Assembly (NCBI GenBank): GCA_020466095.1 | Contig: CM035806.1 | Coordinates: forward strand, 130,582,422-130,646,421 | Source: Chlorops oryzae | Taxonomy: Eukaryota > Arthropoda > Insecta > Diptera > Chloropidae | Direction of reading: 5' to 3' | DNA: 64,000 nt | In this document: positions 21,094-34,500 of the stretch, in pieces | Position numbering within the stretch: the stretch's first letter is position 1 | Layout: each line of letters opens with the position of its first letter | Position numbers and translations under genes: made by a program | The notes under the pieces: model-generated | What the model was told of the DNA's origin: nothing | What the model saw: the letters and a program-made list of their open reading frames with translations, nothing else | Databases searched by the model: none

Positions 21094-23232
21094 AACTCAT
21101 AAGAAAGCTGGAATTATTGTTAATTTTGACACAGTACTTAAATTAAAAAAATTTAAGTACATGAGAAATATAAAGTACTATTTACATAAGTGATTGAAAA
21201 TAACTAGTTGGTGTTACCAACTAGGAATACTGTCGTGTAATTACATATGAACATGTGGAAATATAACCAACTCAAAAATGTAGATCTTCAAAAATGCGCG
21301 AATGGTTTTTTTTTCATTACTTCAAATTAACAGTTTTTTGAATTTCGAGCAAAATGGAGCCAACTTTTTTTTATAGATATTACTCTGAAATTTATATTTA
21401 AATAACTTTTTTCCTTACAAGTGGTGGAGTCTTGGGGAGTCTGCGTTTCAAAGCTCTTGAAGTCTAAATTTTTTTTGGAAATTTCAATTTCAATTAAACA
21501 TATTTTTTTTTCAGAACAATATTATACTTCAAAATTTCTCAATTATTAAAAACTAATTCTTCTTAATTCCAAAACCAAAAAAAAATAAAAATTTAATTCA
21601 ATTTTATTTCGGGAAAAAAATTTATTTCGCCAAGAATATCAAAACCAAATTTTTAAGGATTTTTGGCTTTGAGTTTGTAGAGGAAAGCCAAAACGTGATG
21701 GATTGAAGAAATATTTTAGGCTTATAGACCTTAAACTATTCTTAGCCAAGACTGATCATTATTTTTTTGAAAAGGTAAAGTAGACTTATGGCCACGAAAC
21801 CCGGTCTGCTGGTCCACTGTGCACCTGGAGCAAAAATGTTTTTTCTTTTTTAAATCACTCAAGTCCTTGCACAAAGGAAGTTTTCAAAACAGGATCTATT
21901 AACTAGAATCACTATGAAAGAAAAATGCGTCCTCACCTAGCCACTCACGTTAATGGAATACATAGAATGTTCTATATGCATACAATACTACAAGTGGATT
22001 GGATTCAAAATCCCGAAAATCAAAATCCCGAAAACTCAAAATCCCGAAAACTCAAAATCCCGAAAACTCAAAATCCCGAAAACTCAAAATCCCGAAAAAA
22101 AAATCCCGAAAAATATACCAAATTAAAAATTTGCGCAAATTTTTAATTTGGTATATTTTTCGGGATTTTTTTTTCGGGATTTTGAGTTTTCGGGATTTTG
22201 AGTTTTCGGGATTTCGAGATTTCGGGATTTTGATTTTGGGATTTGATTTTGATTTTGAGTTTTCGGGATTTTGAGTTTTCGGGATTTTGAGTTTTCGGGA
22301 TTTTGATTTTCGGGATTTTGAATCCAATCCACTTGTAGTATTGTATGCATATAGAACATTCTATGTATTCCATTAACGTGAGTGGCTAGGTGAGGACGCA
22401 TTTTTCTTTCATAGTGATTCTAGTTAATAGATCCTGTTTTGAAAACTTCCTTTGTGCAAGGACTTGAGTGATTTAAAAAAGAAAAAACATTTTTGCTCCA
22501 GGTGCACAGTGGACCAGCAGACCGGTTTCGTGGCCATAAGTCTACTTTACCTTTTCAAAAAAATAATGATCAGTCTTGGCTAAGAATAGTTTAAGGTCTA
22601 TAAGCCTAAAATATTTCTTCAATCCATCACGTTTTGGCTTTCCTCTACAAACTCAAAGCCAAAAATCCTTAAAAATTTGGTTTTGATATTCTTGGCGAAA
22701 TAAATTTTTTTTCCCGAAATAAAATTGAATTAAATTTTTATTTTTTTTGGTTTTGGAATTAAGAAGAATTAGTTTTTAATAATTGAGAAATTTTGAAGTA
22801 TAATATTGTTCTGAAAAAAAATATGTTTAATTGAAATTGAAATTTCCAAAAAAAATTTAGACTTCAAGAGCTTTGAAACGCAGACTCCCCAAGACTCCAC
22901 CACTTGTAAGGAAAAAAGTTATTTAAATATAAATTTCAGAGTAATATCTATAAAAAAAAGTTGGCTCCATTTTGCTCGAAATTCAAAAAACTGTTAATTT
23001 GAAGTAATGAAAAAAAAAACCATTCGCGCATTTTTGAAGATCTACATTTTTGAGTTGGTTATATTTCCACATGTTCATATGTAATTACACGACAGTATTC
23101 CTAGTTGGTAACACCAACTAGTTATTTTCAATCACTTATGTAAATAGTACTTTATATTTCTCATGTACTTAAATTTTTTTTAATTTAAGTACTGTGTCAA
23201 AATTAACAATAATTCCAGCTTTCTTATGAGTT

Positions 23233-23915
23233 GTGTGTTTCTGCGAATTAAAAATGTTTAAACTGACGAAAAGAATAGTGATTGATGTTCTAACTACTAG
23301 TAATGGTGACACTTACCTATGTGCTCTAAATGTATTAAGCAAAATAAATGTTAGACCTGAGGATATATCCCAAAATGACCTTAATTGTTTAAGGAAGTCC
23401 ATTTCCACTCTGAAGAGTAAAAACAAAATACGTATCGAAAAAGCTCGAAGGATAAAAAATCGTTATTTCAAAAATAATGCGGTGTGGTTGGATTCTGATT
23501 TCGTTATTGAACTAAAGACAGAGAAGCTCCCCATTTCTCCAAAGCAGGACGACCTCCTCTAATAAGTGCTTGTATTTTACCAGTTGCTATGCTGGGCGAA
23601 GAAGCATCCGAGTCTCGAAATAAATTTTATAAAAGAGACAGACAAAATCATTCCCGCAACATCAGTCGTCAGGCGAATCTTCAGGACATGTTTTTCAGAT
23701 CAATGGACTCTTCCGATCCAATAATTTCTTATTTGAATTTGAGGACATTGTCAAAAAACAAAATGGTTTCTTATGCTCAAGAAATTGGAGATTTATTGGA
23801 AACTCCTCAGGATCAAAATGAAACAAGTGACGAATCAGAAAGTGATGGAGGTATGGATATCACTGAAAGTTTTCATGAAGTCTTAAACTACGATGTGTCA
23901 GATTCTGAAGAATAA
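23233..23915 (+). pseudogene. unknown protein, one frameshift (right palindrome arm)
   Basis: Inverted twin of 20411-21093. Both ORFs translate identically and share the same frameshift (near 23540), so the lesion predates the duplication or the duplication is artificial. Confidence 0.6.
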
Positions 23916-24793
23916 ATAAAATTTTCCGAAACAAGCCTTTTGCAACCCCACTTTTGGAATTTAAAAAAAAATTAAAGCTGTTTAAATAGGTACCCGGACT
24001 TAAAGCCCAAGGACATAAGGCCCAAAATAATTTTGGGCCTTAAGTCTCTTTTTTTCCGGTCATAAGGCCCGAAAAAAATTCGGGCCTTATGGCCATCTCG
24101 AAAACGGACATAAGACCCAAAATAAAGAAGACATAACGCCCCAAAAATTTAGGCCTTATGTCCACAATGAAAACGGACATAACGCCCGAAATTTAGTTTC
24201 AATGGTTTTTATGATGCAATTCTCCAATCTAGCAACCCGATATAAATATCTAATAGCACTGACAGACATACACTGAGCGAACGTAACCATGATTTTTTTA
24301 AAAGGGCGCATTGTTATTCACAGTCCTTTTGATTTTCGAGCAGAACAAAAATTTCAAAAGGAAAATTGTTGAGTCAACAACATTTTTGGTTGAATTGAAA
24401 GGAAATATGTTTAATTACATTTCTTTTCGTTCGGTATAATTCTCATTTGTTTTATAAAATAAGACATATAAGATATGTATTCATCTTAGAACTATTTTAA
24501 GCATTGCGAAAGCAGTCACCAAAACGGAGTGACGAAATCGGATGAAGTCCATCCGATGGCTATTTTTTGGGTCATGTTCAGCAGAGTGCTCTATGACCAT
24601 TTGCTTTGAACGTTAATTAAATTTTTTTGACATTTCTTCTTGTATAGGTATTTTTTTTGGAATTTTTTAAAAAAATATCTTGTCATTTCAACCAAGTATT
24701 ATGGATTGCCTGGTATGCCGTGTGGTTGTTGTTGCCTTTGGTGAATTGCCTATTAGCTTTGTTGAATTGCCTATTAGCTTTGTTGAATTGCCT

Positions 24794-27700
24794 AATTTGC
24801 CTTTTTATTTGGTAATATTATTTTTTCCGGGGGTTTTAATTTTCCATTTTTGAAATTTTCATTTCAATTTCCCGGGAAATTTTGATTTTCGGAAATTTTT
24901 ATTTTTTCCGGGAAAATTTTAAATTTTCCGGGGTTTTGAGTTTTTCCGGGATTTAAAGTTTTCGGGATTTTTTTTCGGGGATTTTAACCAATATTGGTGT
25001 AAGTTCTATGAACACTAGGTATTTCCAAAAGTCTATTAGGACCATTTTTTTTATAGGATTCCCTAATTAAAAGGATTTTTTGGAAACTTCCTTTTGGTTG
25101 GCAAGGCTTGAAAAAAAAGAAAAAATTTTTGTCCAGGTCAACAAGTTTTGGAAAGCAGAAATTTTTCCATGTATATTTAATTTTCAAAAAAATAATTTAT
25201 AGTCTTTTGGTAAAATGAAGGCTAAAGCCCAAAATTTTTTAATTGTTTTTGGTTTTTTAACAAAACTTTTAAAAAGCCCAAAAAATCCAAAAATTTGGTT
25301 TTGATTTTTCTTTGGGAAATAAATTTTTTTTCCCAAATAAAATTGAATTTTAAATTTTATTTTTTTTGGTTTTGGAATTTAAGAAAAAATTAGTTTTTAA
25401 TTTAATTGAGAAATTTTAAGTTAATTTTTCTAAAAAAAATAATTGGGTTTTTGAAAGAAAATTTCCAAAAAAAAATTTAATTTTAAGGGGCTTTAAAAAA
25501 GTTCCCCAAATTTACCATTGGAAAAAAAATTTTTAAATTTAAATTTCAGGGATAAAAATCAAAAAAAAATTGGCCCATTTTTTGAATTCCAAAAAACTGA
25601 ATTTAAGTTTTGAAAAAAAAAAATTGGTTTTTAAATTACATTTGGGAGTTGGAATTTCCAACAATTTCAATAAGAAAATTAAGAAAGAATTTAATGGAAA
25701 AACCAATAAAGTTAAATTTCAAAACCAACTTAAAAGTAAAAGTATTTTATTTCCTCCAAAGATTAAAATTTTTTTTAAAAAAGTACGGTTTAAAAAATTA
25801 AAACAAATAATTCCAAAGCTTTCCAGGATTTTGTTTTTTCTGCGAAAAATTAAAAAATTTGGGTTTAAATGACGAAAAAATTTTACCAACAACAGTAATT
25901 GAAAAAACTTACCTTGTTTGCCTCCTAAAATTAATTAAGCAAAAAAAAATGGAACCCTGGAGGAAATTTAATAACCCCAAAAATTACCTTTAATTTTTAA
26001 AAGTCCATTTCCATCTTTAAGTAAAACAAAAACGTTCAAAAAGTTCGAAAGGAAAAAAAATCGTTAAATTTAAAAAATAATTGCCGGTTTGTGGTTTTGG
26101 ATTTTTAAATTTTTCTTATTGAACCTTAAAGACCAAGGAATCATTTTCCAAACGGACACCTTTCCTTTCTAATAAGTCTTTTGGTTAATTTTTCCAGTTC
26201 CAAGTTCCAAAAGGAAAGAGTTGAAATAAAATTTTATAAAAGGCAGAAAAACTTCCCGCAAATTCCAGTCTTCCGGCAAATTTTCAGGGCGTTTTTAGAC
26301 AATTGGATCCTTGACCTTAATTTTTATTTGAATTTGAAGGACATTTCAATTTTTCTTTGTCAAGAAATTGGAATTTATTGGAAACTTCCTAATAAAAGCG
26401 TGCGGAATCGGAAAGGTGGAGGTATTGGATTAATCACTAAAGTTTTCATGGCCAAACACTTGCAATTCTAAGTTAAATTAAATTTTCCCGTTTTAACCCA
26501 TTTTGGGAATTTAAAATATAAGTTTTAAATTTGTCCCGGATTAAGCCAAGGACTAAGGAAAATTTTTGGGCCTTAAGTTCTTTTTTTGGCAATAAGCCCA
26601 AAAAAATTCCGGGCCTTTTATTGGTCCGAAAACGGCCATGCCCAAATAAAGAAGACCATAACCCCCCCAAAATTTAGGCCTTAGTCCCAATGAAAACCAT
26701 CCCCAAATTTAGTTTAAGGTTTTTATATGAATTTCCAATTCTAAGGCCCCGATATAAAAACCTAAACCACTGACCAGGCATACACCCTACGAAAGTAGTA
26801 ACCCAATGATTTTTTTAAAAGGGCGCAGGGAATTCCCAGTCCACCGGGAGAAAAAATTTCAAAAGGAAAATTGTTGGCCAAAACCTTTTTTTAATTTGAA
26901 AGGAAATTGTTTAATTACATTTTTTTTGGTTCGGTATAAAATTCTCAATTTGTTTATAAAAAAGACCAATAAATAAGATAATTATTCTCTTGCTATTTTA
27001 AAGCCCAATTGCGAAACAGCCACCAAAACATTTGCAAATTTCGGATTTAAAGCCAATTATTTAATTTTTTGGGTCATTGTTCAAAAAGAGTCTCTTAATT
27101 TTTTAAAAACCCGTTAATAAAAATTTTTTGCCTTTCCCTTCTTTATAGGGTATTTTTTTTGGTTTTTTTTAAAAAAATTAAATCTTTTCATTTCCCAAGT
27201 TTAGGAAAATGGTAAATGCCGTTTTTGGTTGTTGCCGGGAAGCCAAGCTTTGTTAAAAATTTTGGCCATTCCTTTTTAAAGCAATAATTAAAGTCGTTTC
27301 TTCAAACGGATAATACGAATTTTCGAAATTCCTGGTTTGAGTTTTCAAATTTCAAAGAATTAAATTATAATTTTGAAAATTATTATTTTAATTCCTAATA
27401 AATTATTTTGATTCAAAAGGAAAAAATTTTTCATAATGAATTTGAACAACAAGGCTAGAGGATATCGCCTTTTATTATTAATTAAAGATAATTTTTGGGA
27501 CTTTATTGCTGTTTTGGAAAGAAGTTTTCCATCAAGAATTTAACCTGGAGTCGTTTTTGATATTTTAATTCCCAAAAAGGTTACAAAGACAGGAGTGGAG
27601 TTATAAAGCTTGATTGCACAATTGGATGCAAAAGAATTACCTTACAATTTTTCTACAAAGATTTTCTTAATAAACCAACAACATTAACAGTTTTAAAAAA

Positions 27701-28800
27701 TTGATTCCTTAAATTTATTGAAGACGAAGAAAAAAAAGACGTGTCGATTTTTTATGTAAGTTTGTTTAAAACCCAAAAGTAATATTAAGCCATAAGCATG
27801 GAAAAATTTGTAGGACGTTTTGACAACATTAAAAAAAAACCGAAATCCTTAACTCTTTTACATTTTTCGGCAAATTGTGAAATTGTTAAGATTTTTCTTT
27901 AAGTCCATTTAATTTGTAATTATATACGTTTTAATAAAGCATTGCAATAATATTGTTTACTCCAAATAAGAATTTTTCATTTCAGTTCAACCTAGTAACT
28001 TTAATTATATGGTAAAGGAAAAGTCTTTACTTTTCTTCTAAGAAAAAAAAAATTTTAAATAAAATAAAAAACATAACGGGCTTATGGCCCTTTCATGCGC
28101 GGACATAACGCCAATTTTTTTCGGCCTTTCCTTCCAAAGTGGACATAAGCCCAAATTTTTTCGGGCTTTGCTCTGGGCTTTAAGTCATGGCCCAAATAAC
28201 CTCGAATTTAAATTTCCTCAAAAATTCAGATTGGACAGTTTAAAATTTTTTAAATGTCCATACTAAAAAACACAATTTTTTAAGGATTTATTTCTATAAT
28301 AAAGCTCGCAAATTTTATTAGAAATTTGGCTCTCTTATGGTTATTTCAAAAGTTTGCTGCCAGTTGTAATTTTTAAAATAACAAATAAATTATCTTGTGA
28401 AAATCGAATGACGGGATTCACAAGGCAATTAAATCATATAAAATTAAAATGTACAAGAAAATTTACAATACCAAAATGAAATAAAGGTTTTGAAATAAAA
28501 ACCCTAGCTGTTACAAAAAATGGTCCGATTAGTTTTTTAAATGTGTTTGACATAAAAGAAGTTCACAAGTCAACTTTCATTCAATTTCCTTTTGAGTTGT
28601 GCGAGTTAGAGACATTTTTCTAAAAACGCCCATTTGCCACGCCCACATTTCCAATTTCTAAAAATAATAATAACGGCCATAAAATAAGTTTCAATTTCTA
28701 ATTTCATAAAAATATCTCATAAAATGCCGGTTTTTAAGCTATTTTTGTGATTTTGGAACAGCCCCTAGTACTGGAGGTACCCAAAAAAATTCTCCGATCA
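24794..28800. repeat. error-rich third copy of the MULE 2 locus with an internal deletion
   Basis: 24840-24990 is a garbled MULE 1-type minisatellite. 25000-26470 follows 22330-23915, including a scrambled version of the unknown gene. 26500-27290 follows 23940-24790, and 27290-27440 follows the complement of 19500-19381. At CTTGTTG it jumps to the complement of 15948 and continues through the MULE 2 C-terminal exon and left TIR (28070-28200) to the complement of 15053-14600 (28200-28770). Dense indels and lengthened homopolymers destroy every frame. ORFs here should be ignored. Confidence 0.8.
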
Positions 28801-30013
28801 AGCTGAAATTTTTCTGAAGACTTAATTACGTGTTTAAATACATATTTTCAAAATTTCATTTAAATTGACCTACTCCTTCACAAGTTTTTGAATTTTGGCC
28901 ATCAAACAGTTTCCGCTGGCCCAGTGTGAGGTGGTATTGTAAAGGACATCGGTAAGTCTGAACGTGTCTTGTGATCAACTAGGTTGTCTGGTTTAACTAT
29001 TTATTTGGTTTAATAAAGAAAAAGCAGGTGCCGAAAGTAGTCAAGAACTACCTATTCAAGCGGGGCGACGCCATGGCTTCGGCCATTCAAAATGGCGTCT
29101 CCTCTGACTCGCTGTCAGATCTCTCTTATTTTGATGAGGAAATAAAATCAATCAGCAGTACCAGAAAAAAGAAAAATGTAGACATGAAAGTCAAAGAGCA
29201 GATGAAGAAATTTAAATCAACTATATCTCAAAATGTAACTGAAACCTCAGATGTGAGTTGTGCATTGTCGTAAAATAAATTACCCTTGAGTCGTGAAGAG
29301 GCTAACCACGTGTCTGGTAGTCCCAAATCTGTGTCCTTGTTGAATGAATCTCATGAAACTGCCAATGGGTCTGATATGATCCAACAAATTAGTCCAGTTA
29401 GTACAAATCTGTCAAGCAACTCAGAGATGACAACGCAAATTATGTTGTATCCTGAAGAGTTTACTGGCAAACCCTTCGTTCTTTTGAACACCTCCAAGTC
29501 TAAATCGCTCAAAGCGAAACGAGACCATCATGGTCTGTACTTTCGAAAGGTACTACATTATTGTAAAATAACCAGTATGTCGGTAAAAAAAACTGCATAA
29601 AATCGTTTTCTCAAATATCAAGCTAGCAAACTAATGTGTCAAAAATCCTAACCTCAAAAAGGCTGGCATCAGGGCCTTTATTCCGTCATCTGACTCGGAA
29701 GTCAAAATATTAAATATTGAAAGATTCAAAAGAAAAGAAGAGAGTACAAAGGGATACGTTCCTACAAACACGATTAAAATTGAGTTCATGGGTAATTCCG
29801 TCCCTTTGGTCGCATTGGGCATTCGACTAATTTCTGCAAGTCATCCAAAAGATGTCTAAAGTGTGGCAAGGGTACATGTCCACCATGTAAACAGTGTTAC
29901 CCATGTGTCCTATGACAAGGATCTTTGCCCTGTGTGGAGCAGGGAGAAGGATATTATCACAATAAAGACTGTAAAAAAAATCTCAAGAAAGCAAGCAATT
30001 GATGTATTATTTG

Positions 30014-31034
30014 TACGGTGACCATAATTTGAAATCGAAAAAACGGAACAAAAATAGTATATTTTTATATATTTATTTTTATTATTACTTTTAAAAGTAA
30101 CAAAAGTAACAAGCAAAAAAAAGAAAAAAACATTCCCTATGAAATATATCGAATCAATTTTAAGGCTCATATTCCTCAACTTAGTTTATTTAAATTTTAA
30201 ATCTTAAAATATTTATTAAATTATTACGAATATTTTTCAAATATGAAAATAAAGCAAAGGTATTCCATTGAGTTAAACTGGCATGAAGACCAAAACAAAA
30301 TATGCGAGATTTGAAACTGTTAAAGTTCTTAAACCAAGTTGACGGCCACAAGCCTAAATAACAAAAATATATAATACAGGCATGCTCTAGAAATCGAATC
30401 CGAGTAAAAAAAAAAATGTGATTTCAGTAGATATTTTAGCTATTTCGAATTTTTTTATGGGGATTCGATTTCTAGGGCATGCCTGAGTGCATCAAATGCA
30501 AATCACTGTTATTTTCCTGAGCCATAAATTTCGTTTATTATGTTTTCCCAACTTTGTAAATACTCCTTAGATTCTAAGCAGCTGAGATCATAGTTGCATC
30601 TTGTTATTAAAATGGATTTCACAGTCTCTATTTTTATTTGGGACTTTTCAGAAGTCCATAAATTATATAAAATAGAAAATACCCTTTCAGTTGGGGCATT
30701 TAAGAAAATTTTTAAATATTTCAACCCATTTATTTTCAACTAGTTTTCCACCGTCCTTCTACACCCTTAGTTTGTCTGGAGTTCCATATTTTTTAACACA
30801 CGTAATCTCATCAAATAACTCGCTTTCATTGAATTTAATTTGGCTTCTCTTTTCCATAATATATAACAAATTTCTTTCAACCTTATCCCAAGAAGGCACA
30901 GAAAAACAGAACAAAAAACAGAACACTTTTGAAAAACAGAACATTTTTGCCATTTTCCACTAAAAAAAAACACGCAGAACAAACGCCTAAAAAACAGAAC
31001 ACCTCTGCTAAAAACAGATATCATGGTCACCGTA
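30014..31034 (-). mobile_element. 1021-bp hAT element in the I-element ORF1
   Basis: A perfect 8-bp duplication ATTATTTG lies at 30006-30013 and 31035-31042. The ends are TACGGTGACCATAA and its complement. It keeps only the C-terminal end of a hAT transposase, so it is a deletion derivative. Confidence 0.92.
30509..30953 (-). pseudogene. hAT transposase C-terminal remnant
   Basis: Minus-strand frames 30953-30759 (MEKRSQIKFNESELFDEI) and 30739-30509 (LNAPTERVFSILYNLW, TVKSILITRCNYDLSC) make up the hAT dimerisation region with its conserved ERVFS motif. There is a frame change between them. The catalytic N-terminal two thirds are missing. Confidence 0.75.
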
Positions 31035-31526
31035 ATTATTTGGCTCTGATAATTCTAACAGGTTCAATCTACTAACGAGTGAAGAGGATGACTTTCCCCC
31101 GCTCTCCAATGAAATTAATCTATATAACTCTGAGGAAATTTCTAATAAGACTCAGACTAGACAATCATATAGTCAGATGGCTCAGAAGTAGAATAGAAAG
31201 CGCAATGTCATGGAAAATAACTTTTCACAATTCAGGTGGGACAGCAGTTGTCCAAGAAACGCACATCCAAATCTAGGCTCTGGGCACGCCTCGATTCCTG
31301 ATACATACATATGCCCGCCGTCAAACAATAATTGATGGGCAAAGGCAGGATCCGTTCGCCACAAATGAGTATGACAAAATTTTAACAGAAGTTATTAATA
31401 TTTTGAATGCGATTGCTATTAAGCACAAAGATCAGGAGACTTCGTACATGATCAATGCGCTGAGGAATCGGATTCAGAAGGTTAATATCAACAGTGATCA
31501 CATGCGGATCACAAGTAGCCTGAATT

Positions 31527-34500
31527 ATGATCAAGATGAGATTTTTGCAATATAATTGTCAATCGTTAAATAATATAGATAGCCTAGATGTTTTTCTTAA
31601 TAATAATAATATAGATATATGTGCCTTAAGCGAAATCGTGTCGCAAAGGGTAGGTAGTCATAGGAACTTATGCAACTATAGATTTATAGAAAAACCAAGA
31701 GAAGACGGAGGACGGATGGAGGTGTAGCCATTGTGTTTCACGAGTCGATCGTCCTTGAAAGAGTCCAATTTCCCACAGAATGTGAGATGATTATTGCCAC
31801 AACCACAAATCTGAAACCCAACGTCACTATTTGCAGTGTATACTTTTCTCCAAGTTTAAATGTTCAAATCTTCAGGAACGAAATCAACAATCTGTTAGAG
31901 TTTCTCAAAAACACACCTAACACGTTCATACTTGGTGACTTTAATGCCAGATGCATGCCCTGGGGTGATTGCGTTAGCAGCAAAAAAAGGAACGTCTTGT
32001 TTGAATTTATAAACAACTCTAACTTCATATGTCTCAACAAGAGTGATTTCACTTTCTGCAAACATTACACGAAAAAAATGGGGTCAGTCCTCGACTTATC
32101 GCTCACTTACTCACCACTCATCATGGACTGGGAGGACATTAAACACAAAATTAGTGGGAGTCATCATCTCCCAATATTGTTGTCATCAAATCAAATTACT
32201 ACGTCTCCGCAACCGTTTCTGTGCAAGAAAAAACTTATTAAAACACTTGAATCCCAAGAACTAGATTGCAACCTAGTGAACATTCAAGAATCCAAAAATG
32301 TGGTGGAATAATGAAATTGAGGAACTTTCAATTAAAGTCAGAGATGCGTTCAAAATTGCGCGTGAGAGCATGGAGATAAACGAAGCCATTAATTACTTTA
32401 AAGTAAGGAACTTGTGGAAAAAAAAGATTAGAAGCTGCAAAAGAGCCAGCTATGCTGCAAAACTTCAACATTTAAATGAGCACCCGAACAGCAAAGATTC
32501 GTGGCGTTTTATAAGGGCTGTGAGAGGGGACTTTCGCAAAGGCAGTGTCTATATGGAGAAATGAAAATAATACTCAGTGTCTTAATTTGTTGAAAAGTCA
32601 GGTGCCAGAAAATTGTCAGCTCAAAAATGCCAAATTTGATCCTCCAGGAAATAAAGATCTCGCCTTTAATTTGGAGGAGCTCAAAGAAATTCTTAGTTGC
32701 AAATGAAATAATGTCGTTGGCGGCTATGATCGTGTGACATATTACATGTTGAAAGCATTGTCTGAAGAATCACTCCAAAATTTTTTAAATGCGTTAAATA
32801 AAGCCTGTCTTCTGAATGAAATTCCGGAGAATTGGAGAACAATTTTAATTGTTCTCATTCCAAAAAAGGACAAAGACTTGTCTCTCTATCAGAATTTTAG
32901 GCCCATTTCTTTAATGTCTGTATATATCAAGGTGATAAATCTATTAATCAAAAACAGAATTGATGAAGACATTGAAAGTAAAAAAAACTCCTGTCAGACA
33001 CTTGTTTCGCCTATAGGAAGAACAAGTCCTTCGTCATGTGCTCAATCAATTAATGCATGAAAATAAAGTGCGTAAAGGAAAAAATGAAAAAGTGCTGCTC
33101 AGTGGATATCAGCAATGCATATAACTGCGTAAATCTGGCATTGGTGCAGGCAATTTTGAAGTACTGTGGTACTGAAGCGGAATACACAAACTGGACTACA
33201 AATTTTCTATCTAAAAGGGTACTGAAGCTTGGCGAGTCTGAGATCACTGTTTGTGGAGGCTTGCCTTAAGGTAGTTGCTTGTCGCCAATCCTATTCAATC
33301 TATATACCAAAAGTCTGCACTCTGTTGCGGATGGGAATACACTTGTCTTCCAGTTTGCGGATGATTTCGTAATTCTATGCTCACATACCAACATAGCGAA
33401 GGCCACTGACATGTTGAAAGACAAAATCAGAAGCTTTGGATGCATCTGAGACAATCTGAATATGTCTTTTAATGTAGAAAAAACGAAGCTCTTGGTGCCC
33501 AGCAGAGGGAAAAATTCTAAAGTTGAAATTTCATATAACGGGAAATTCATCCCGCAGGTTAAGTCCTTCAAGTTCTTAGGAGTCACTATTAACAACTCGC
33601 TGTCTATGCAGGAACACTACAAGGAAAACATAATGAGGTCAGAGTCGAGTGCCAAACTCTTCACGTGTATAACATCCATAAAGTCTGGGCTTCACCCTTC
33701 TGTCACTAAAATACTCCCCCCAACCACTCACAGTCATGCTATGTTTTTCCTTGCCTGTGAGATTCCTCCATTACACAGATCAATTTTACTAGCTGCCAGG
33801 GAGCTAGTTAGAGTTAAATTATACTCCCCCACACTCTATAAATCAGTTTCCATGCATCCGCACTTGAACTCCAGCTATTCAATTGTTTACTCAAAATTCA
33901 AAGATACTTGATAACATGAACACAGATATACAAATAAATCCCACTAGCAAACTTCAAATCAGAATGAAAAGGGTTAAGGGTAAAAAATCCTCCATTAAGA
34001 ATTCAGAGCTCCAAAGATATTACGAGAGGGAAAGAAGAGCTCTCTGCAAAAGAGGATATGACTGTTTTTCTACAGATACATCCGTTAACACACAGTTCTC
34101 CGGGTGTGTCATAATACATATTAACACACAAAAAAAAATACAGCTTTAAACTATCTGGCGTAGTCATCCTCATTTGCAAAAATGCAGACTATCGTCATGG
34201 CGATGGAAAATGCTAAAAAGGATAATATGAAAAAAATTGCCATCTTCATGGATAGCTTGGTCTCATGTCAAACAATACAGAAGAAAAAAACTACTAACTA
34301 TCTTGTGTCTAAAATTCACAAAATTATTCAGGGCAGCTTTGATAAAGTTATAATTGTTTGCACCCCTAGCCATTGTGGTATTTGCTTTAATGAGGAAGCT
34401 GATCGATTGGCTGGTGAGGCAGCCAACGAGGGCTCTGAAATCAATGTACCCATATCGGTCAAGGAGGCGATGTGTCGCATCTCTGACAGAATTAATAAAG

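Larger units (their letters stand above)
19548..24793. repeat. near-perfect palindrome, arms of about 2.6 kb
   Basis: The sequence left of about 22135 is repeated in inverted order to the right. The arms contain the MULE 1-type minisatellite, the A unit, the frameshifted gene (the two translated copies are identical), the B right half, the MULE 2 right TIR and about 600 bp of MULE 2. Differences are mainly one or two bases in homopolymers plus a small rearrangement of the minisatellite. The centre is TTTGCGCAAA. It is either a real inverted duplication or an assembly artefact. Confidence 0.88.
29028..31520 (+). pseudogene. I-element ORF1 (gag-like nucleic-acid-binding protein)
   Basis: Pieces in several frames carry LYPEEFTGKPFVLLNTSKSK (around 29450) and IKIEFMGNSVPLVALGIR (near 29780), then a run with cysteine pairs (29850-29920) that recalls the zinc-knuckle region, then YDKDLCPVWSREKDIITIKT up to the hAT target site. 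ORF1 continues after the hAT from 31043. ORF1 protein of this group coats the RNA. There are stops at 29271, 29598 and elsewhere. The open frame at 29028 starts at a non-ATG codon. Confidence 0.72.

Noticed and set aside
25570..28266. ORFs in the 24.8-28.8 kb stretch as genes
   Set aside because: They arise from indel-scrambled copies of sequence that is better preserved elsewhere in the window.
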